NCBI GenBank assembly: GCA_012520975.1
Contig: JAAYNF010000085.1
Span: 1-35,082 of the forward strand
Length of the DNA stretch: 35,082 bases
Origin: Clostridiaceae bacterium
GTDB taxonomy: Bacteria > Bacillota > Clostridia > Saccharofermentanales > UBA5734
Direction: 5' to 3'
Shown here: positions 18,074-27,019 of the stretch, in pieces
How positions within the stretch are numbered: position 1 is the stretch's first letter
How the letters are laid out: each line of letters opens with the position of its first letter
Position numbers and translations under genes: made by a program
Notes under the pieces: generated by a model
Told to the model about the DNA's origin: nothing
Databases searched by the model: none
The model's input: only the letters and a program-made list of their open reading frames with translations

Positions 18074-18886
18074 CTATTCGGATGTTGATGGGTCGCCTAA
18101 AGTTGTTGTCGGTTTTGTTGTTGATGTTGTAGAAATTGGGATTGCTGTCGTTGTTTTTTGTCCGCCCAAGAGATCACTCAGATCTTGAATGCCTAAAATG
18201 CGATACCATTCAGATAAATTCTGAATCGGATTATAAAGCTTGGCCAATAAAATAATAACCAAAACAACAATCACAAAAAACAATAGACGGCGCAAAACAT
18301 TTTGTTGTCTTTCGGATTGGCGTTTGCGATTGACCTTGGCAACCGTGGTATACCCTTTCAGGCGATAAACCCGTTCGCGACTTCGGCGACGGATCGGTTT
18401 GCTCTTGGGTAATTTTCGCAGCACGATGCGCGCCGTTGTCTGATTAAGCAGATCGGTCGCCGGAGAAACTCGTTTTGATCTTGGCTGTGCAGGCGTCGAT
18501 TTTTTCGATTTCAACAAGGATTTTTCGCGACGTCGAGCGCGCAAGCCTTCAAGGCAGATTTTAGCGTTCCGATAAAGCTTTCGGCTCCGGCTGCTTATGC
18601 GTCTACCCAACTCCTTGGACAACTGTTTGACATTGACAGCGATTTTACGAATCATCTGCAGGATCTTTTGCATGATCTTTTGGACAGAATTGCCGATTTT
18701 ATTCATGTCGATTCGAGCGCGCAAACCTTCAAGGTAGGTTTTAGCGTTCCGATAAAGCTTTTGACTCCGGCTGCTTATACGTCTACCCAACTCCTTGGAC
18801 AACTGTTTGACATTGACGGCAATCTTGCGAACCGTCTGTATGATCTTTTGCATGATCTTTTGGGCAGAATTGCCGATTTTATCCAT
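18074..18886 (-). CDS. Hypothetical single-pass membrane protein with duplicated 60-aa basic N-terminal repeat and Thr/Ser-rich C-terminus
   Basis: Two copies of M(D/N)KIGNSxQKIMQKIxQxxRKIAVNVKQLSKELGRRISSRSxKLYRNAKxxLEGLRAR; TM segment LLFFVIVVLVIILLAKLY; tail TTTAIPISTTSTTKPTTTLGDPSTSE. Confidence 0.75.
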   Translation of the reverse strand: MDKIGNSAQKIMQKIIQTVRKIAVNVKQLSKELGRRISSRSQKLYRNAKTYLEGLRARIDMNKIGNSVQKIMQKILQMIRKIAVNVKQLSKELGRRISSRSRKLYRNAKICLEGLRARRREKSLLKSKKSTPAQPRSKRVSPATDLLNQTTARIVLRKLPKSKPIRRRSRERVYRLKGYTTVAKVNRKRQSERQQNVLRRLLFFVIVVLVIILLAKLYNPIQNLSEWYRILGIQDLSDLLGGQKTTTAIPISTTSTTKPTTTLGDPSTSE

Positions 18887-18892
18887 GCCGAT
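18533..18892. repeat. 180-bp tandem duplication (18533-18712 and 18713-18892)
   Basis: Both units start tcgagcgcgcaa(g/a)ccttcaaggnagnttttagcgttccgataaagctt and run colinear for 180 bp; 50 of the first 58 residues are identical between the encoded repeats. Confidence 0.93.
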
Positions 18893-18942
18893 CAGAATAT
18901 CCTTTCCCCTGCTTCTTGCGAAAATCCGTTAACACCCTTGCG

Positions 18943-18971
18943 ATTATAACCTAAATTCACCTCAATTTCAC
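18943..18971 (-). promoter_or_regulatory. Putative promoter of the repeat membrane protein
   Basis: Minus strand: GTGAAA, 17 nt, TATAAT (+ coordinates 18943-18948 for the -10). Confidence 0.45.
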
Positions 18972-19015
18972 CCATTTCATCGGTCATGGGCGCATCAAGT
19001 TTGAATTGGCCATAT

Positions 19016-19029
19016 CGAACAAAAGTTTG
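19016..19029. promoter_or_regulatory. Candidate LexA/SOS box
   Basis: CGAACAAAAGTTTG matches the Gram-positive CGAAC-N4-GTTCG palindrome with one mismatch; overlaps the lexA -35 element. Confidence 0.7.
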
Positions 19030-19055
19030 ACAATTAAATTTACTTTTGCTAAGAT
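19027..19055 (+). promoter_or_regulatory. Putative sigma-A promoter of lexA
   Basis: TTGACA (19027-19032), 17-nt spacer, TAAGAT (19050-19055). Confidence 0.7.
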
Positions 19056-19085
19056 AAAACCAACATGAAAAAGGAGTGCCGTAAT

Positions 19086-19715
19086 ATGTCTACCTATCGC
19101 TTCACTCGAGCCAATGTGGAAGACACCGTAAATCGCGTATACGACTATATCGTGGAGTATATTCGGCGAGAGGGTTATCCCCCGGCGGTTCGTGACATCT
19201 GTAGCGGTGTTGGCATTCGTTCAACTTCGACCATTCATGGCCATCTAAAGCGATTACAGCAGGCGGGCCGGATCGAATACACCGCCGGTAAGCGCCGGGC
19301 AATAACCATACCCGACAACAGCGGCGAACGTGTTGTGCATCTGCCGGTCGTCGGCCAAGTCACCGCCGGAGTGCCGATTTTGGCCTCCGAGAATATTGAG
19401 CGCGTACTCCCCTTTCCCGCCGGGTTTTTTTCAGAGGATGGGGATGTTTTTGCCCTCAGAGTTCGCGGTGAAAGCATGCGAGACGCAGCCATCCTTGACG
19501 GCGACTTCGTCATTGTTCGCAAACAAAACACGGCCAATCTGGGTGATATTATTGTTGCGCTGATTGATGACGAAGCAACCGTCAAGACCTTGGCAAATAT
19601 AGACGGTAAAATTGTTTTGCGCCCGGAAAACCCGGCGTTTAGTCCGATTCCCTTCGATAGTACCGATTGTCAGGTCTTAGGCAAGGTCTGTGGTGTATTC
19701 CGAGCAACTCTTTAA
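19086..19715 (+). CDS. lexA: LexA repressor / SOS-response S24 peptidase
   Basis: Wing-helix VYDYIVEYIRREGYPPAVRDICSGVGIRSTSTIHGHLKRLQQAGRI; cleavage site VTAGVPI; catalytic GESMRDAAILDGDFVIVRKQ (Ser) and DDEATVKTL (Lys). RBS aaggag before the ATG at 19086. Confidence 0.96.
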   Translation: MSTYRFTRANVEDTVNRVYDYIVEYIRREGYPPAVRDICSGVGIRSTSTIHGHLKRLQQAGRIEYTAGKRRAITIPDNSGERVVHLPVVGQVTAGVPILASENIERVLPFPAGFFSEDGDVFALRVRGESMRDAAILDGDFVIVRKQNTANLGDIIVALIDDEATVKTLANIDGKIVLRPENPAFSPIPFDSTDCQVLGKVCGVFRATL

Positions 19716-20006
19716 AGCATCGTTGCGATAAGATTCATTAAAAATATAGTTAACCTGTTGCTGAGGATTGACCGCAACAACGGCGTTTTTGTATATGAGA
19801 TGTTGTCTCCGCTCTTCCTCCAGAATGATGGAAAGCGTATCAAACCCGACAATCAAACCGTTTTTAATGCTTCTGTCCACCAATTGAATCGAGACGGCGA
19901 TTTTTTCCCGTCGGCAATAATTTAAGAAAACATCTTGCAGTTTCATATCGCGACCCGAATGTTCTCGCTCCGGCCGATGGTTCCTGTTGTTGGCTTGAAA
20001 ATTCAT
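19677..20006 (-). CDS. hfq: Hfq-family RNA chaperone (divergent)
   Basis: LQDVFLNYCRREKIAVSIQLVDRSIKNGLIVGFDTLSIILEEERRQHLIYKNAVVAVNP matches Sm1/Sm2 of Hfq; adjacent to miaA; strong RBS aggagg before the start. Confidence 0.88.
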   Translation of the reverse strand: MNFQANNRNHRPEREHSGRDMKLQDVFLNYCRREKIAVSIQLVDRSIKNGLIVGFDTLSIILEEERRQHLIYKNAVVAVNPQQQVNYIFNESYRNDALKSCSEYTTDLA

Positions 20007-20098
20007 TGATATTATCCTCCTGATTCAATGCTTCTGTAGCATAATACCCATAGCATAAGCATTTCAGAAGGATAAAACAATTGGTTATATGCGTAATT

Positions 20099-21040
20099 TT
20101 AGATATTTTTCAAAATATTTTTTGTATTTTCTTCCGGCGAATGGTTTTTCAGCCAGTAAATGTTTGTAATTTTTTTAAGCCAGGTCATTTGACGCTTGGC
20201 ATAACGTCGCGAAGCTTGACGAATATCATCGGCAACCGATTCCAAGGACTTATCCCCTGCCAAATAAGGTAAGACCTCTTTATAACCGATTGCTTGCAGA
20301 CAAGTGCTGGCCGGATCAAGGCCTCTGGCAAGCAGCTGACGCACCTCATCAATCAAGCCGGCGTCAATCATCTGACCGACACGTTGGTTAATTCGCTCAT
20401 AAAGGATTGCCCGATCATGACTCAGCCCAAAAATACGAAAATCAAAATCCGGTCCTTTTTGCCTTGACAACTGATTCTGCTGACCGATGGTCATACCGGT
20501 CTGGTAATAGATCTCCAAGGCGCGAATGATGCGTTTGCGGTCACCGGGGGCAAGTTTTGCGGCACTTTCGGGATCAACCACAGCCAATTCGCTAAGCATT
20601 TGTTCGATGCCCAATCTCTCGGACCGCTCCATGAGCCGAGCGCGCAAGGAATGATTCGGCGGATGTGGGAAAAAAGAAATGCCTTCAATCACAGCACTCA
20701 AGTACTGTCCGGTTCCGCCACACAGAACCGGTTGTTTGCCTCGCGAAAAAATATCGTAAATTGCTATGGTGGCGTCCTTTTTATATTGGGCAACACTATA
20801 GGGTTCACCTGGCTCACGAATATCCAACAGATGATGTCTGATTAAATTTTGTTCCTGCTTGGTGGCCTTGGCCGTGCCGATATCCATGCCCCGATAAATC
20901 TGCATTGAATCGGCGGAAACGATCTCGCCATCCAGCGCTTGGCAAAGCAAAAGCGCAGTCGCTGTTTTACCACTGGCGGTAGGCCCTGCGATGACCAGAA
21001 CAGGTTTTGGAGTTGATTCGGTTTCCTTGTCGTGGTTCAT
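20099..21040 (-). CDS. miaA: tRNA dimethylallyltransferase
   Basis: VLVIAGPTASGKTATALLLCQALDGEIVSADSMQIYRGMDIGTAK; HHLLDIREPGEPYSVAQY; VLCGGTGQYLSAVI. Confidence 0.96.
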   Translation of the reverse strand: MNHDKETESTPKPVLVIAGPTASGKTATALLLCQALDGEIVSADSMQIYRGMDIGTAKATKQEQNLIRHHLLDIREPGEPYSVAQYKKDATIAIYDIFSRGKQPVLCGGTGQYLSAVIEGISFFPHPPNHSLRARLMERSERLGIEQMLSELAVVDPESAAKLAPGDRKRIIRALEIYYQTGMTIGQQNQLSRQKGPDFDFRIFGLSHDRAILYERINQRVGQMIDAGLIDEVRQLLARGLDPASTCLQAIGYKEVLPYLAGDKSLESVADDIRQASRRYAKRQMTWLKKITNIYWLKNHSPEENTKNILKNI

Positions 21041-22875
21041 TATACGATCCGTTTAAAACGTTTTTCCAATTCATACCGCGTGATGCGAATGATAACCGGC
21101 CGACCATGAGGGCACTGATATGGATTTTCCAATTGTTTCAGATCGTGGAGCAGGCGTTCGATTTCGGCAAATTTTAAATTGTCATGGGCCTTGACCGCGG
21201 CTTTGCAGGCCAGATCAAACAGATTCTCCCCTGCTTCTTCTCCACTTTTGGGCAGGTTTTCGATCAACGTGTCCAAGACCAGCCGAAAAGCCTGCTCCGG
21301 TTGCAAGCGTTCGCCACCGTCATCCGGGCAGCTACGCAAAGCCACAGAGGATTCACCGAAAAAGTCGAAATCAAAGCCAAAAGAAGCCAGTCGTTCTTGT
21401 TCTTGATGCAGCAGTTGCAATTCTCTTTTGCTTAACTCAAGAATAATGGGAACCAGCAAGGTCTGAGTTGCCACCGGGCGATTCTGGCTCAGTGCCTGCT
21501 TACGTCTGGCAAGCAGAGCTTCATAGAGGATTTTTTCATGCGCTGCGTGTTGATCGATTAATAGTAGTTCCTGATCCAGTTCAAGCAACAGAAACGTGTT
21601 AAATAGCTGTCCGATCAGACGGGCCCGGTCAAGATCGTTGATTTTAAGCAGTGACGGCTGTGATTCCAATGGTTGGGTAGCCGATTCTTTAGGCGACGCC
21701 TCCACGACAGACTCAATTGGAAAGGTTGGGTATTCCTGCTCACCGATTGCTCTGTCATCATCTTTTTGATCAGTCGCCATCGGCTGCACGGTTTCACGAA
21801 GCGGAAGTCCGACGGTATCTGTTGTGGTCGGAGTCGGTTCCTGAATCTCCATTTGGCTCTCTTCGGTCGGGAGAACATTGATTCCGGCTTGGCTCATTAA
21901 AAGGCCGCGTAAGGAATGATAGATCATCCGAAATACATCCTGATCATTCCAGAATCGAACCTCCATTTTTTGTGGATGAACATTGACATCCACCAAATTG
22001 GAAGGCAGTTCGAGAAAAAGGACAGCGACGGCATATTTGCCCTTCATTAATAACGTTTGATAAGCCTCATCCAGTGCTGCGGTTATGGTTCTGGAGCGCA
22101 CCAAGCGGCCATTGACAAAAATACTCTGATGGGAACGGCTGTTGCGGCACAGGTCCGGTCGTCCGATTAAACCCTTCAAGGACAGCGGTGGCCGGGTGTT
22201 ATCCACAGCAAGACAGGCAGTAGCGGTCTTTTTACCATAGACCGCGTAAACGGTGCTGATTAAATCATTATTCCCCGGAGTGTGAAGAATCTCTTGGTGA
22301 TTGTTTAATAATCGGAAAGATACATCGGATCTGGCCAATGCCAATCGTTCAATCAGATCAATGATGGCCCCGGCTTCTGTGGTATCCTTGCGCAAAAATT
22401 TAAACCGGGCCGGCACATTATAAAAAAGATTTTCGACAAGAACAGATGTTCCGGTTGGCGAACCGGTCCAGCCGCTGTCCAGCATCTCACCTCCATGAAC
22501 AACGACGTAGGTTGCTTTGTCATCGGTCAGACGCCTGGTTTCCAAACGAACTTTTGAAACCGCCGAGATGCTGGCCAGTGCCTCGCCACGAAAGCCCATC
22601 GTTGTAATTGAATCCAGATCTTCTATCTTGGCGATCTTGCTGGTTGCGTGGCGGGAAAAAGCCAGCACAGCATCGTCCGGACCCATACCTCTGCCATTAT
22701 CGGTGACACGAATCGAAGCAATTCCACCCTGTACAAATTCAACCGTAATAACCGAAGCGCCGGCGTCCAAAGCGTTTTCCACCAATTCCTTGACCACCGA
22801 AGCCGGTCTTTCGACAACCTCGCCGGCCGCAATGCTGTTTGCGGTCTGTTGGTCCAGAATACGAATTTCCATCAT
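21040..22875 (-). CDS. mutL: DNA mismatch repair protein MutL
   Basis: IRILDQQTANSIAAGEVVERPASVVKELVENALDAGAS; TMGFRGEALASISAVS; endonuclease motif DQHAAHEKILYE; CPHGRP near the C-terminus. Confidence 0.97.
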   Translation of the reverse strand: MMEIRILDQQTANSIAAGEVVERPASVVKELVENALDAGASVITVEFVQGGIASIRVTDNGRGMGPDDAVLAFSRHATSKIAKIEDLDSITTMGFRGEALASISAVSKVRLETRRLTDDKATYVVVHGGEMLDSGWTGSPTGTSVLVENLFYNVPARFKFLRKDTTEAGAIIDLIERLALARSDVSFRLLNNHQEILHTPGNNDLISTVYAVYGKKTATACLAVDNTRPPLSLKGLIGRPDLCRNSRSHQSIFVNGRLVRSRTITAALDEAYQTLLMKGKYAVAVLFLELPSNLVDVNVHPQKMEVRFWNDQDVFRMIYHSLRGLLMSQAGINVLPTEESQMEIQEPTPTTTDTVGLPLRETVQPMATDQKDDDRAIGEQEYPTFPIESVVEASPKESATQPLESQPSLLKINDLDRARLIGQLFNTFLLLELDQELLLIDQHAAHEKILYEALLARRKQALSQNRPVATQTLLVPIILELSKRELQLLHQEQERLASFGFDFDFFGESSVALRSCPDDGGERLQPEQAFRLVLDTLIENLPKSGEEAGENLFDLACKAAVKAHDNLKFAEIERLLHDLKQLENPYQCPHGRPVIIRITRYELEKRFKRIV

Positions 22876-25511
22876 CCGGACTTCCCTCCCGTCTTTTTTG
22901 CTTTTTGATGCAGGTCGTAAAGCAGATTAAGTGCGTCCAGTGGCGTCAAAGCTTGGATATCCAGCGTTTTCAGCCGCTCAAGAATAACGTCCGTTTCCTT
23001 TTTTACCGCAGCGGTGGCAAAAAAGTCAAGCTGGCCCTCCATCGGTCGAGCCGAGCGGCGGATCGTCAACCTTTGCCTACCGACATTATCCACTTCCAAC
23101 TGTGTCAGGATTTCTCTGGCGCGAACCACGACCTCATCCGGAATACCGGCCAATCGTGCCACCTCAACACCGTAGCTCTCATCGGAACCGCCCGGTTTGA
23201 TTTTATATAGAAAGACGATTTCTCCATCAGCTTCCCCGACTTCGACATGATTGTTAAAAACACCGGGCAGGACGGATTCCAGATCGACAAGCTCATGGTA
23301 GTGAGTGGCAAACAATGTGCGACAGCCCAGATTTTGTCGATCCAAAACATACTCGATCACAGCCCAAGCTATGGAAAGTCCGTCATAGGTGCTGGTGCCG
23401 CGGCCGATCTCATCAAGGATAAGCAAACTACGGGGTGTGGCATGATCAAGAATCTGAGCCATCTCATTCATTTCAACCATAAATGTGGACTGCCCCGAGG
23501 CCAAGTCGTCCGAGGCACCGACTCTAGTGAAAATTCGGTCAACCAGACCGATCCGGGCCGCCTGGGCCGGCACAAAACTGCCTGCTTGGGCCAAAAGAAC
23601 GATTTGAGCGGTCTGTCGCATATATGTTGATTTGCCGGCCATGTTAGGACCGGTTAGAATCATAATCCGCTTTTTTTTCAAATCCATTTCCAGATCATTG
23701 GGAACGAAGCGCCCCGGTCCCAAGACCTTTTCCACAACAGGATGCCTGCCTTGGGAAATGATGATCTGTTCCGACAAATCAACTTGGGGCCGGCAATAGT
23801 TTTCCCGTTCAGCCAGTTCGGCTAAACCTGCTACAACGTCCAGCGTGGCAAGGGCTTGGGCCGAGCGTTGCAGACTTCGGATTTTCTGTCCGGCCTGCTC
23901 CCGCAGGTCGCAAAAAATCTCATATTCCATCGCTACAGCCTTTTGTTCGGCACCCAAGATCGTATCTTCCATTTCCTTGAGGGCTTGAGTGATATAGCGT
24001 TCACTGTTGGCCAAGGTTTGCTTTCGGACATAGTCTTCGGGAACCAAGGATAAATTGGCTCGGGTGACCTCAATATAGTAGCCAAACACACGATTGTAGC
24101 CGACCTTCAGACTTTTGATGCCGGTTCGTTCACGCTCGGCCGCCTCCAGTTCCAAGATCCAGTTTTTGCCATCACTGGCCGCCCGTCGAAGCAGATCCAG
24201 TTCCGGATGATATCCTTCCCGAATCAAATTGCCTTCCTTGAGCCCAATTGGCGGTTCTTCGGCCAAAGCATCCGTCAATAGCCGACAAAGTTCTGGAAGC
24301 GGGTCGATCTGACCGGCAAGTTCCAGCAGCCAAGCGTCACGCAACGGTTGTATGGTTTGCATCAGCAGTGGAAGCTTTCCCAGCGTATGAGCCAAGGCAA
24401 GCAGATCACGCGCATTGACCGAGGCCAAGGCAATTTTTCCCGCCAAACGTTCAAGATCGTAAAGGCCGTGGAGAAGTTCACGTAATTCCTGCCTGATCAT
24501 GAACTGCACCTTGAGGTCGGCAACCGCCCCTAAACGCTGCTCAATGTCATGGATGTTTAAAAGAGGCTGCTCCAGCCAACGACGCAACAAACGACCGCCC
24601 ATCGCGGTTATGGTCCGGTCGACGGCCCAAAGTAAACTGCCACGGCGACCACCGTCCCGAATGGTCTGGGTTATCTCTAGGTTGCGTCTGGCAACCGGGT
24701 CCAGATTCATAAATTCCGACAGCTGATAAGGTCTGACCGGCTTCATGTGGCCGGGCCGAACACGTTGGGTTTCTTCCAAATATATTAACAACGCAGCCGC
24801 CGCATGAGCCCAAAGAGGCGGTTGTTCATGGTCCTGCGGAATCTGCTTGTCAACAGAAGCCTCTGAAAAGTCGTCATCAGAACGTACTGTCAACATGATG
24901 TCGTATTTGCTTTTTAGGGTTTGACTGACATCGTCGGTCAAAAAAGCTGAATTGCAAATCAATTCCGAAGGAGCATAGCGGACAATCTCATCCAACAGTT
25001 TGTCGTCTGTCCGACCAACAATCAATGACGTTGCCTCGAATATGCCGGTTGTCAGATCAGCTGCCGCCAAACCATAATAGTTGTTAAGACAATAGACCGC
25101 CAACAGAAAATTGTTCCGATGATCATCCAGCATATTGCCGTCCATAACCGTACCCGGCGTGATCACCCGGACCACTTCGCGACGGACAATTCCCTTAGCC
25201 ACTGCAGGATCTTCGACTTGTTCGCAGATGGCGACCTTATAACCCTTGCCGACCAAACGATTGATATAATTATCGGCAGCATGATACGGTACACCACACA
25301 TGGGCGCTCTTTCTGCCTGACCGCAATCCCGACCGGTCAAGGTCAGTTCCAATTCCCGTGAGGCGGTTACGGCATCTTCAAAGAACATTTCATAAAAGTC
25401 ACCCAGCCGGAAGAACAAGATGCAGTCCGGCCACCGTTCCTTCTGTTCGACATATTGTTGCATCATCGGTGTTATTTTAGTCGGATCCAGGTCGCTCAGC
25501 TTCATACTCAT
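22872..25511 (-). CDS. mutS: DNA mismatch repair ATPase MutS
   Basis: TPMMQQYVEQKERWPDCILFFRLGDFYEMFFEDA; ILTGPNMAGKSTYMRQTAQIVLLAQ; LLILDEIGRGTSTYDGLSIAWAV; TLFATHYHEL. Confidence 0.98.
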   Translation of the reverse strand: MSMKLSDLDPTKITPMMQQYVEQKERWPDCILFFRLGDFYEMFFEDAVTASRELELTLTGRDCGQAERAPMCGVPYHAADNYINRLVGKGYKVAICEQVEDPAVAKGIVRREVVRVITPGTVMDGNMLDDHRNNFLLAVYCLNNYYGLAAADLTTGIFEATSLIVGRTDDKLLDEIVRYAPSELICNSAFLTDDVSQTLKSKYDIMLTVRSDDDFSEASVDKQIPQDHEQPPLWAHAAAALLIYLEETQRVRPGHMKPVRPYQLSEFMNLDPVARRNLEITQTIRDGGRRGSLLWAVDRTITAMGGRLLRRWLEQPLLNIHDIEQRLGAVADLKVQFMIRQELRELLHGLYDLERLAGKIALASVNARDLLALAHTLGKLPLLMQTIQPLRDAWLLELAGQIDPLPELCRLLTDALAEEPPIGLKEGNLIREGYHPELDLLRRAASDGKNWILELEAAERERTGIKSLKVGYNRVFGYYIEVTRANLSLVPEDYVRKQTLANSERYITQALKEMEDTILGAEQKAVAMEYEIFCDLREQAGQKIRSLQRSAQALATLDVVAGLAELAERENYCRPQVDLSEQIIISQGRHPVVEKVLGPGRFVPNDLEMDLKKKRIMILTGPNMAGKSTYMRQTAQIVLLAQAGSFVPAQAARIGLVDRIFTRVGASDDLASGQSTFMVEMNEMAQILDHATPRSLLILDEIGRGTSTYDGLSIAWAVIEYVLDRQNLGCRTLFATHYHELVDLESVLPGVFNNHVEVGEADGEIVFLYKIKPGGSDESYGVEVARLAGIPDEVVVRAREILTQLEVDNVGRQRLTIRRSARPMEGQLDFFATAAVKKETDVILERLKTLDIQALTPLDALNLLYDLHQKAKKTGGKSG

Positions 25512-26992
25512 AACAGCAGCATCTCCATCTCCCCTTCAATGGAAAATGTTTTGGCCCGGCACAAATGGACCTTTGCCAGGTGGCCTTCCAGCGCACGACC
25601 ATTCGGTTGATCATTGTTCAAACGATACGGCTCCGGTAACATATTTAAATCCGGAATGCGAAAATTAATCAATTTATTACAGGCGGTGCGACCGCTAAGA
25701 ATTGCGGCGTCGGTTTGGCTTGGACCTTCGATCAAAACCTCAACCTTCCGGCCGATCATGGCTTGATTGGATTCAAGACTGTGTCTGTTTTGTAATTCCA
25801 ACAACCGTCTGAAGCGCTCACTCATAACGGCTTCCGGAATTCGGCCGGGCATCTTGGCGGCCGGAGTGCCGGAACGCTGAGAATATTGGAATGTAAAAGC
25901 GCTGTCGAAACGGACTATATTCATCAAATCCAGCGTTTGGGCAAAATCATCTTCCTGTTCTCCTGGAAAGCCGACAATAATATCGGTGGATATCGTAAGA
26001 CCCGGCCGCAAAGCTCTTGCCCGCTGCACGATATCAATAAATTGCTCTCGGCTATAGTGTCGATTCATCCTTTCAAGAATGCGATTGCTGCCCGATTGGA
26101 TCGGCAAATGCAAATGAGATTCGATGTTTTTATACCGTGCAATGGTTTCCAGCAAACGATTGGAAATGTCCTTTGGATGGGATGTCATAAAGCGAATCCG
26201 ATAAATCCCGGTTTCGGCAACCGCCGCCAGCAACCGGGCAAAATCAGCCGGCCGATCGGATCGGTTCTCCAGATCCTTGCCGTAGGAATTAACATTTTGT
26301 CCCAACAGCATAACTTCTTGATAACCATCGGCGACCGCCGCCCTGACCTCAGCCAGAACCTCTTCCGGCTGTCGGCTGCGTTCCCTGCCACGAGTGTAAG
26401 GAACGATGCAATATGTGCAGTAATTATTACAGCCATACATAATGGAGACCAAAGCCCTGAATTTCCTTGAACGCAGGATCGGCAGGCCTTCGGCCAATGT
26501 ATCTTGATCGCCGACCGAGTAAAGTTTTTTTTGATGATACAAGCATGTATAGAGCATCTCCGGTAATTTATGGATATCCTGCGGGCCGAAAACCAAGTTG
26601 ACAAAAGGATAACTGTGTTTGATTCGCTCCACATGCGCCGATTGTTTCATCATGCAACCGCAGATGGCGATAAGCAGATCCGGATTATCTTTTTTTTGCT
26701 GTTTTAACCGGCCAAGGTTGCCAAACAATCGATTGTCGGCATTTTCTCGGACACTGCAGGTGTTTAAAATGATCAAATTAGCATCCGATAGGGTCTCCGC
26801 CGGCAAAAAACCCATCTGATGTAATTGTCCGGCTAACTTTTCACTGTCATTTTCATTTAACTGACAACCATACGTCCGAATCGAATATCGAATCACCGGA
26901 TTATCACCGGCGTTTTGACTCCTATGATCAAGACGAATCTGTTCGACAAAGTGATTTTGGCGCTCGATTTCTAAACGATCAATGATTTGCAT
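25508..26992 (-). CDS. miaB: tRNA-2-methylthio-N6-dimethylallyladenosine synthase MiaB
   Basis: YSIRTYGCQLNENDSEKLAGQL; IMYGCNNYCTYCIVPYTRGRERSR (radical SAM CxxxCxxC); C-terminal TRAM-like domain; ATGA overlap with mutS. Confidence 0.96.
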   Translation of the reverse strand: MQIIDRLEIERQNHFVEQIRLDHRSQNAGDNPVIRYSIRTYGCQLNENDSEKLAGQLHQMGFLPAETLSDANLIILNTCSVRENADNRLFGNLGRLKQQKKDNPDLLIAICGCMMKQSAHVERIKHSYPFVNLVFGPQDIHKLPEMLYTCLYHQKKLYSVGDQDTLAEGLPILRSRKFRALVSIMYGCNNYCTYCIVPYTRGRERSRQPEEVLAEVRAAVADGYQEVMLLGQNVNSYGKDLENRSDRPADFARLLAAVAETGIYRIRFMTSHPKDISNRLLETIARYKNIESHLHLPIQSGSNRILERMNRHYSREQFIDIVQRARALRPGLTISTDIIVGFPGEQEDDFAQTLDLMNIVRFDSAFTFQYSQRSGTPAAKMPGRIPEAVMSERFRRLLELQNRHSLESNQAMIGRKVEVLIEGPSQTDAAILSGRTACNKLINFRIPDLNMLPEPYRLNNDQPNGRALEGHLAKVHLCRAKTFSIEGEMEMLLL

Positions 26993-27019
26993 TCTTTTTT
27001 ATCCAGTCTTTGACGGAAA

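Noticed and set aside
17752-18132. 126-aa plus-strand ORF spanning the leuA end and the palindrome
   Set aside because: Out-of-frame overlap with leuA and antisense overlap with the repeat protein; translation of the hairpin is coincidental.
25886-26470. 194-aa plus-strand ORF opposite miaB
   Set aside because: Lies wholly antisense to MiaB with no recognisable domain.
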